This document shows, one piece after another, positions 57,785-64,000 of a DNA stretch of 64,000 nt; the first letter of the stretch is position 1; every line of letters begins with the position of its first letter. The translations under genes and the position numbers were made by a program. The stretch comes from Gammaproteobacteria bacterium (GTDB taxonomy: Bacteria; Pseudomonadota; Gammaproteobacteria; Pseudomonadales; Azotimanducaceae), in contig VXYL01000100.1 of the NCBI GenBank assembly GCA_009846005.1, forward strand, positions 1 through 64,000, given 5' to 3'. Below the pieces are notes generated by a model, which had not been told where the DNA came from, searched no databases, and worked only from the letters and a program-made list of their open reading frames with translations.

Positions 57785-60700
57785 TTGGTGCAAGCAACGG
57801 AAGCCCCTGCGGTCAAAGGACTTCGACGCGACCGGCCTCGCAACGCGGTGGATCGCATTTTGGCTTCCGTGTTCGTTCTTGGCGTCGCCGGGTGCGGCGG
57901 CGGCGGTGGCGTAACTCCTGAACCCCCGCCACCGCCAGAGCCGCCGGCGCCGCCCGTGTCCGAGACGGGCATTCGATTCACGCGGGTCATGGACTCGGGC
58001 CTTGCCCGGGAGTTCGTCGGCCAGTTTCGGAGCCTTAAGCACCCCGATCGTTTCACTAGCGGGATCGCCGCCGCCGACTACGACGACGACGGCGATGTCG
58101 ATCTATACGTCGTCGGCGGCCGCAACGGTCCCAACCACCTCTACCAGAACCAGGGCGACGGAACGTTCGCCGAGGTCGGGGCCAGCGTCGGCCTGGACGT
58201 TTCCCATTGGGGCAGCGGTCCCGTGTTCGGGGATGTGGACGGCGATGGCGATCTGGACCTGTTCATCGGTGCCGGCGACGGCGATCCGGTCTACCTGTTC
58301 GAGAACCGGCTGAACGCCGCCGACGCCCCCGCCGGCGTCTTCGTCGACCGCACGGCCGGCTCCGGGATCACCATCACAACCGACAACACGGTCTCCGCCG
58401 CATTCCACGACTACGACCGCGACGGCTACCTGGATCTCTTCCTGGCCCACTGGGGGGCGGTACGCGAGCGCGGGGCCGACACCGAGACCGTGTGGCGCAG
58501 CAACGGCGACTTCACGTTCACCAGCACCAGCGTCGAGACGGGTATCGCCGATGCCATCGTCGCAGGCGGCCGGGACTGGTCCTTCACCCCGAACCTTTCC
58601 GATATCGACGGTGATGGGGATGGCGACCTCCTGATGGTTTCCGACCTGAACAACAGCGAGGTGCTGATCAACAACGGCGACGGCACGTTCACCAGGAGCA
58701 CGGATCCGGAGGTGATCGTCGACCAGGCGGGCATGGGGGCCGCCGTCGGCGACTACGACAACGACGGCGACATGGACTGGTTCGTCACCTCCGTCTACAA
58801 CCTCGACGTGGGTGGCAACCGCTTCGGCAACCGGCTGTATCGAAACGACGGCGCGGGGGTCTTCACCGATGTCACGACCGAGGCACAGGTCGAGGACGGG
58901 GGATGGGGCTGGGGGAGTTGCTTCGCGGACTTCGACAACGATGGCCTTCTCGACATCTTCCATGTCAACGGCTGGCACTTCGAACTCAACAAGGACTTCA
59001 CCACGGACCAGATCCGGTTCTTCCATTCCCGGGGCAACGGCGTCTTCGACGAACGCGCCGAGGAGGTCGGCCTGGTCACCAAGAGCCAAGGCCGGGGTGT
59101 CGCCTGCTTCGACGCCGAACGAGACGGCGACATCGACATCGTCATCGTGAACAACAGTGCGGATCACCTGGTCTACTACCGCAACGACACGGACACGGAC
59201 GACCGGTACCTCGGCATCAAACTCGCCGCGGACGGCACCAATCCCCACGGGGTCGGTGCCAAGATCACCGTCTCCACACCCCAGGAGGAGCAATTGCGCG
59301 AGTTGCGCGCCGGCAGCAACTACGTCTCGCAGAATCCCCTCGAGGTGCACTACGGGCTCGGCAACGCCCGGTTTGCGGACATCGTCGTCGACTGGCCCGA
59401 TGGCACGACCAACCGGCTGCGCGCGATCGAGGCCGACCAGCTACTCACCGTGACGCAGGGCCGGGACGTCGTGCTGCGCCTCAACGTCGTGCAAGGCGAC
59501 GGCGACGGCATCTATGCCGAAGGCGACGAGATCGCGATCGAGGCCGCTCCTCCGGTCCGCCACTATCACTTCAGCCATTGGACGAGCAGCGAGGGTGGCA
59601 CCTTCGCGGACCGCTTCGCCTCGGCGACCGTATTCACCATGCCCGGCAACTCCACGACCCTGATCGCCAACTACCTGCCTGGTGTGGCGTTGGACGAAGA
59701 CGTGTCGGTGGCGCGACGTTGGAACGAGGTGCTGCTGCAGTCGATCCGAAACGACTGGGCACGGCCCACGGTCCACGCCCGCAACCTGTTCCACTCCTCT
59801 GCGGCCATGTACGACATCTGGGCGGCCTACTCGGACACGGCGACGCCGTGGCTGCTCGGCCGCACGCGGGCCGGGTCGGCCTGCGAGTTCTCGACCCTCG
59901 AAGCACCGGACGACGTGGACGCGGCACGGGAGGAAGCCATCAGCTACGCCGTTTACCGGATGATCTTCCAGCGATTCCGCCGTTCGCCGGGAGTCGGCCG
60001 CATCCGCCGCGACATCAACACGCTGATGGGCGCGTTGGGCTACGACCCGGCCGTCGACTCCACCGACTACGCCTCCGGTTCGGCGGCGGCCCTCGGCAAC
60101 CATATCGCGCGCTGCTATCTCGACTTCGGTCTCCTGGACGGCGCCAACGAGGAAGACGACTACGTGAACACGGTCTACGAACCGGTCAATCCCGGCCTGG
60201 AACCCCACCTGCCCGGCAATCCCAACATCGTCGACCTCAACCGCTGGCAGCCCCTCTCCCTGGAGACGTTCATCGACCAGGCCGGCAATCCCGCCCAGTC
60301 CGAACCGGAATTCCTAGGTCCCGAATGGGGCATCGTCGTGCCCTTCGCGCTTACCAGAGACGATGTGACGATCTACGAGCGCGACGGGTTCGAGTACTGG
60401 GTCTATCACGATCCGGGCATGCCGCCGACCATCGACGGCACCCTGTCCGACAGCTACAAGTGGGGATTCTCGCTGGTTTCCATCTGGTCGGCGCACTTGA
60501 GCCCGGACGACGGCGTGACGATGGACATCTCCCCGGCAAGCCTCGGCAATATCGACGACTATCCCCGGAACTTCGAGGACTACCCCGACTTCTACAACAC
60601 CCTCCAAGGCGGCGATCCGGGTACCGGCTACGTCACCAATCCCGTCACCGGCGCGCCGTACGCCCCGCAGGTCGTCCCGCGCGGCGACTACAGCCGCGTG

Positions 60701-61549
60701 CTCGCCGAGTTCTGGGCCGACGGACCGGACTCGGAAACGCCGCCCGGGCACTGGTTCACGATCCTGAACGAGGTCAACGAGCACGAACTGCTGGTGCGCC
60801 GCTACCGGGGCATGGGTCCTGAACTCGGCCACCTGGAATGGGACATCAAGTCGTACTTCACCCTCGGCGGCGCCATGCACGACGCCGCCATCACCGCCTG
60901 GGGGATCAAGGGCTGGTACGACTACATCCGGCCGATCTCCGCCATCCGCGCGATGGCCGACCGGGGCCAGAGTACCGATTCCGAACGTGCCGCCTACGAC
61001 GTCGACGGCATTCCCCTCGAGGACGGCTACGTCGAACTCGTGGCGGCCGACGACGACTTGGCCGGCGAAGACGGCGAGCATGTCGACAAGATCAAGCTCT
61101 TGGCCTGGAGGGGTCCGGACTTCATCGACGACCCGGAAACGGACCAAGCGGGCGTCGACTGGATCCTCGCCGAGAACTGGTGGCCCTACCAGCGGCCAAC
61201 GTTCGTCACCCCGCCCTTCGCGGGCTACATCTCGGGACACTCGACGTACTCGCGGGCGGCCGCCGAAGTGATGACGGCGCTCACCGGCAGCGAGTACTTT
61301 CCAGGCGGCATGAGCGGCTTCGAGATCCGCGCCAACGAATTCCTGGTCTTCGAGGAAGGCCCGTCGGTGGACATGACCCTGCAATGGGCCACGTACCAGG
61401 ACGCCTCCGACCAAACCAGCCTGTCCCGGATCTGGGGCGGCATCCATCCGCCCGCCGACGACATCCCGGGCCGGTTGATCGGCATCGAAGTGGGCCAAGA
61501 CGCATTCGCCTTGGCGGAGTCTTATTTCGACAGCACGGCGCAGCCATAA
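57785..61549 (+). CDS. FG-GAP repeats + ASPIC/UnbV + vanadium-dependent haloperoxidase-like fusion
   Basis: Lipobox-like GVAGCGGGGGVTPEPPPPPEPPAPP linker; DYDDDGDVDLYVVGG, DVDGDGDLDLFIG repeats; UnbV-like VDWPDGTTNRLRAIEADQLLTVTQG; C-terminal PAP2/haloperoxidase motif FVTPPFAGYISGHSTYSRAAAEVMTALTG. Confidence 0.85.
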   Translation: MVQATEAPAVKGLRRDRPRNAVDRILASVFVLGVAGCGGGGGVTPEPPPPPEPPAPPVSETGIRFTRVMDSGLAREFVGQFRSLKHPDRFTSGIAAADYDDDGDVDLYVVGGRNGPNHLYQNQGDGTFAEVGASVGLDVSHWGSGPVFGDVDGDGDLDLFIGAGDGDPVYLFENRLNAADAPAGVFVDRTAGSGITITTDNTVSAAFHDYDRDGYLDLFLAHWGAVRERGADTETVWRSNGDFTFTSTSVETGIADAIVAGGRDWSFTPNLSDIDGDGDGDLLMVSDLNNSEVLINNGDGTFTRSTDPEVIVDQAGMGAAVGDYDNDGDMDWFVTSVYNLDVGGNRFGNRLYRNDGAGVFTDVTTEAQVEDGGWGWGSCFADFDNDGLLDIFHVNGWHFELNKDFTTDQIRFFHSRGNGVFDERAEEVGLVTKSQGRGVACFDAERDGDIDIVIVNNSADHLVYYRNDTDTDDRYLGIKLAADGTNPHGVGAKITVSTPQEEQLRELRAGSNYVSQNPLEVHYGLGNARFADIVVDWPDGTTNRLRAIEADQLLTVTQGRDVVLRLNVVQGDGDGIYAEGDEIAIEAAPPVRHYHFSHWTSSEGGTFADRFASATVFTMPGNSTTLIANYLPGVALDEDVSVARRWNEVLLQSIRNDWARPTVHARNLFHSSAAMYDIWAAYSDTATPWLLGRTRAGSACEFSTLEAPDDVDAAREEAISYAVYRMIFQRFRRSPGVGRIRRDINTLMGALGYDPAVDSTDYASGSAAALGNHIARCYLDFGLLDGANEEDDYVNTVYEPVNPGLEPHLPGNPNIVDLNRWQPLSLETFIDQAGNPAQSEPEFLGPEWGIVVPFALTRDDVTIYERDGFEYWVYHDPGMPPTIDGTLSDSYKWGFSLVSIWSAHLSPDDGVTMDISPASLGNIDDYPRNFEDYPDFYNTLQGGDPGTGYVTNPVTGAPYAPQVVPRGDYSRVLAEFWADGPDSETPPGHWFTILNEVNEHELLVRRYRGMGPELGHLEWDIKSYFTLGGAMHDAAITAWGIKGWYDYIRPISAIRAMADRGQSTDSERAAYDVDGIPLEDGYVELVAADDDLAGEDGEHVDKIKLLAWRGPDFIDDPETDQAGVDWILAENWWPYQRPTFVTPPFAGYISGHSTYSRAAAEVMTALTGSEYFPGGMSGFEIRANEFLVFEEGPSVDMTLQWATYQDASDQTSLSRIWGGIHPPADDIPGRLIGIEVGQDAFALAESYFDSTAQP

Positions 61550-61623
61550 TACGACCCATGGCAGGCCAGAAACCGGCATCCCGTTCACTCGGGACAAGGC
61601 GGACGTGCGAGGGACAACGACCC

Positions 61624-61698
61624 GTAGGGGACGGGCTTGTCCCGTCCCGCAGACCCATGCGCGCGTTTGTCGCGGGCGACCACAAGGGTCTCCCCTAC
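61624..61698. repeat. REP-like palindromic elements
   Basis: GTAGGGGACGGGCTTGTCCCGTCCCG (61624-61649) and CGGGCGACCACAAGGGTCTCCCCTAC (61673-61698). Confidence 0.8.
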
Positions 61699-61718
61699 GA
61701 GGCGATTTGCCTCGGCCC

Positions 61719-62606
61719 GTGAGTACCGAAACCCCGGCATCCCGTCTCGTTGCGCGGGTCTCCTACCCGGGTGTGATAGCCATTGCGTTCGCCGTCTTCG
61801 CGGCGATGGTCGGTGCCGGAGTGCACGTCACCATCGCTTCGTACGTCGCCGGACTAGCCGGTGCCGCACTCGTTACGCTTCACGAGTTCAAGTTCCCGTA
61901 CCGCCGCCAATGGCACCCGGGGATGACGGATGCGCGCGCCGACCTGGTGTTCATGCTCGTCGTTCAGGTCGCCCTTCCGTACCTGCTGTCGATCACCCTG
62001 GTGATCTTCCTTGCCGCGCAACTCCGCACAACGGGCATCGCCATAGACGGCATCTGGCCACACGACCTCCCGGTGGCCGCGCAAGCCGTACTGATGCTTC
62101 TCGCGGCCGACTTTCCGCGCTACTGGCTGCACCGGGCGTTCCACAAGTTGGAGTTCATGTGGCGCTACCACGCCGTGCACCACTCGCCGCACCGCCTCTA
62201 TTGGCTTAACGTGGGGCGTTTCCATCCGATCGAAAAGGCCATCCAGTTCGCCGTCGACACCCTGCCCTTCGCACTGCTCGGCGTCTCGACCGAGGTGCTC
62301 GCCGCCTACTTCGTCTTCTACGCGGTCAACGGCTTCTTCCAGCACTCCAATTGCGACGTGCGCTTAGGACCGCTCAACTACCTCGTCAGCGGTCCCGAAC
62401 TGCACAGATGGCATCACTCGGAATACGCCGAGGAGTCGGACACCAACTTCGGCAACAACCTGATCATCTGGGACCTGGTCTTCGGCACGCGATTCCTGCC
62501 CCCCGACCGCGAGGTCGGGCGCTTGGGACTCGTCAACCGCGACTACCCCTTGGGATTCCTCGCGCAGATGACCACGCCATTCGTGCCCGGTCTCGACAAG
62601 CGCTGA
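61719..62606 (+). CDS. Sterol desaturase/fatty acid hydroxylase family protein
   Basis: Membrane protein with His clusters HRAFHKLEFMWRYHAVHHS, ELHRWHHSEYAEESDTNFGNNLIIWDLVFGTRF; GTG start at 61719. Confidence 0.9.
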   Translation: MSTETPASRLVARVSYPGVIAIAFAVFAAMVGAGVHVTIASYVAGLAGAALVTLHEFKFPYRRQWHPGMTDARADLVFMLVVQVALPYLLSITLVIFLAAQLRTTGIAIDGIWPHDLPVAAQAVLMLLAADFPRYWLHRAFHKLEFMWRYHAVHHSPHRLYWLNVGRFHPIEKAIQFAVDTLPFALLGVSTEVLAAYFVFYAVNGFFQHSNCDVRLGPLNYLVSGPELHRWHHSEYAEESDTNFGNNLIIWDLVFGTRFLPPDREVGRLGLVNRDYPLGFLAQMTTPFVPGLDKR

Positions 62607-64000
62607 TGTCGCCGCGACATCTCATCGCCAAGGCCGGGTTGGCCGCGATGCACGGCCATCGGTTCCGACGGCTGCATGCCGAGGCCAAGTCGCCGGCGCC
62701 GGCACAGCAGAGGGTCCTCTCGGAGATACTCGCAGCGAACGCGGACACCGCCTTCGGCAAGCGCCACGGATTCGACTCGATCCGCAACGCGGCCGACTAC
62801 CGACGCGCCGTCCCGGTGCAATCCTACGAGGATCTTCGTGACGACATCGAGGCGCAGGAAGCAAGCGGCGAATCCCGGCTAACCCGCGAACAACCCGTCT
62901 ACTACAACCGGACCAGCGGCACCGTCGCCGCGCCCAAGAACATCCCGGTCACAGAAAGTGGATTGAAGCGGATCCGCGGCAACCAGCAGCTTGCGGCGTA
63001 TTCGTTCTCGCGATGGCCCGGGCTCTTCGGCGGCAAAATGTTCGCGGTCACCGGCGCAGCGGTGGAAGGCCATATGCCCGGCGGCACGCCTTTCGGGTCG
63101 GCTTCGGGCCTCTTGTACCAGAACCAGCCCAAGCTGCTCCGAGCCCGCTACGTACTGCCTGCGGAACTGACCGCCATCGAGGACTACGAGGACCGCTACC
63201 TGTCGATGGCCGCGTTCGGTCTTTCCGAATCCCGCGTCACGGTGGCCGCCATGCCGAACTCCTCGACCCTGCTGCGGCTGCTCGACATCGTGAACCGGCG
63301 CGCCGACGAACTGCTGTGCACTGTCGCCGACGGCATGCTGCCGAGCGGGGTTCCGCCCGAAGTCGGCGCGGCGCTCAAGCCCCGGCCACGACGCGCGGTG
63401 GAGCTTGGCCGGATCTGGGACGCACATGGGAAGCTCAGCTACGCCGACATCTGGCCGGGGCTCACCGGGTTGGTCACCTGGACCGGCGGCAGTTGCGGCG
63501 TGGCGATCCGCAACCTGGTTCCAACGTTGACCACCGGTTGCGCAATCATCGAGTTGGGCTACGTGGCGAGCGAGGTGCACGGCACCGTCAACGTCGATCC
63601 ATGGCGCAACCTGTGCTTACCGCCCCTCGATCACACGTTTTTCGAGTTCGCACCCCGGGCCGACTGGGAGGCGGACACCGACACGGAGTTGCTGAATCTC
63701 GCCGACCTGGAGCATGGCAAGGACTACTACGTGATCGTCACGACCGCCGACGGGCTTTACCGCTACGACATGAACGACATCGTGAGGGTGAGCGGCCGCA
63801 TCCACGACACCCCGACCCTGGAGTTCCTGCAGAAGGGCAAGGGCGTCACCAGCATCACGGGCGAGAAACTCCACGAGGTGCAGGTGCTCAATGCGGTTGG
63901 CGAGGCGCTCGGAAAGACCAACGTCGAGGCGGAGTTCTTCATCGTGCTGGCGAACCCGGCAACCGCCAGCTACACGCTCTACCTCGAGCCGCGCGGGGAC
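62606..64000 (+). CDS. GH3-family (auxin-responsive GH3-like) acyl-adenylating protein, truncated by window end
   Basis: 465 open codons from ATG 62606: YYNRTSGTVAAPKNIPVT, ADIWPGLTGLVTWTGGSCG, YVIVTTADGLYRYDMNDIVRV, EFLQKGKGVTSITGEKLHEVQV. Confidence 0.88.
   Translation, partial: MSPRHLIAKAGLAAMHGHRFRRLHAEAKSPAPAQQRVLSEILAANADTAFGKRHGFDSIRNAADYRRAVPVQSYEDLRDDIEAQEASGESRLTREQPVYYNRTSGTVAAPKNIPVTESGLKRIRGNQQLAAYSFSRWPGLFGGKMFAVTGAAVEGHMPGGTPFGSASGLLYQNQPKLLRARYVLPAELTAIEDYEDRYLSMAAFGLSESRVTVAAMPNSSTLLRLLDIVNRRADELLCTVADGMLPSGVPPEVGAALKPRPRRAVELGRIWDAHGKLSYADIWPGLTGLVTWTGGSCGVAIRNLVPTLTTGCAIIELGYVASEVHGTVNVDPWRNLCLPPLDHTFFEFAPRADWEADTDTELLNLADLEHGKDYYVIVTTADGLYRYDMNDIVRVSGRIHDTPTLEFLQKGKGVTSITGEKLHEVQVLNAVGEALGKTNVEAEFFIVLANPATASYTLYLEPRGD

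Noticed and set aside
1-64000. CRISPR arrays, tRNA/rRNA genes, insertion sequences, prophage
   Set aside because: No regularly spaced direct repeats, no tRNA/rRNA signatures, no transposase, integrase or phage motifs seen on either strand.

Overview
High-GC bacterial chromosome window, probably gammaproteobacterial (lineage is inferred from an E. coli-type GlnRS and a TonB receptor, not tested). It is densely coding, with no rRNA, tRNA, CRISPR, transposase or prophage signal that I could find. Main content, in order: a BlaI/M56/MacB divergon; a TonB receptor facing two tandem FG-GAP secreted proteins; a two-component system; a tight glnS / Ser-Thr dehydratase / pdxA operon; GMC and NADP oxidoreductases; a PEP-synthase/rifampicin-phosphotransferase-like gene beside an ABC exporter pair; a second, divergent ABC exporter pair; SodC; acyl-CoA dehydrogenases; a TPAT-type TRAP transporter with TatT; a redoxin gene interrupted by in-frame TGA; a double CoA-transferase; a HicA plus DUF7669-like/HicB-like module; a MerR-TPR-like protein; a third ABC exporter pair paralogous to the first; an FG-GAP/UnbV/vanadium-haloperoxidase fusion; a sterol desaturase; and a truncated GH3-family gene. 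The observations I would check first are: (1) an apparent UGA-encoded selenocysteine redoxin (VW-U-PFC) with a SECIS-like hairpin at 43133-43747; (2) an M56/BlaR1-like protein whose C-terminus copies the periplasmic domain of the divergently encoded MacB-like transporter (240-4422), with a palindromic operator candidate between them; (3) a DUF7669-like/HicB fusion with HicA; (4) a hairpin-rich, non-coding-looking leader between divergent ABC exporters (29285-29537). All family assignments come from reading motifs, with no database search.
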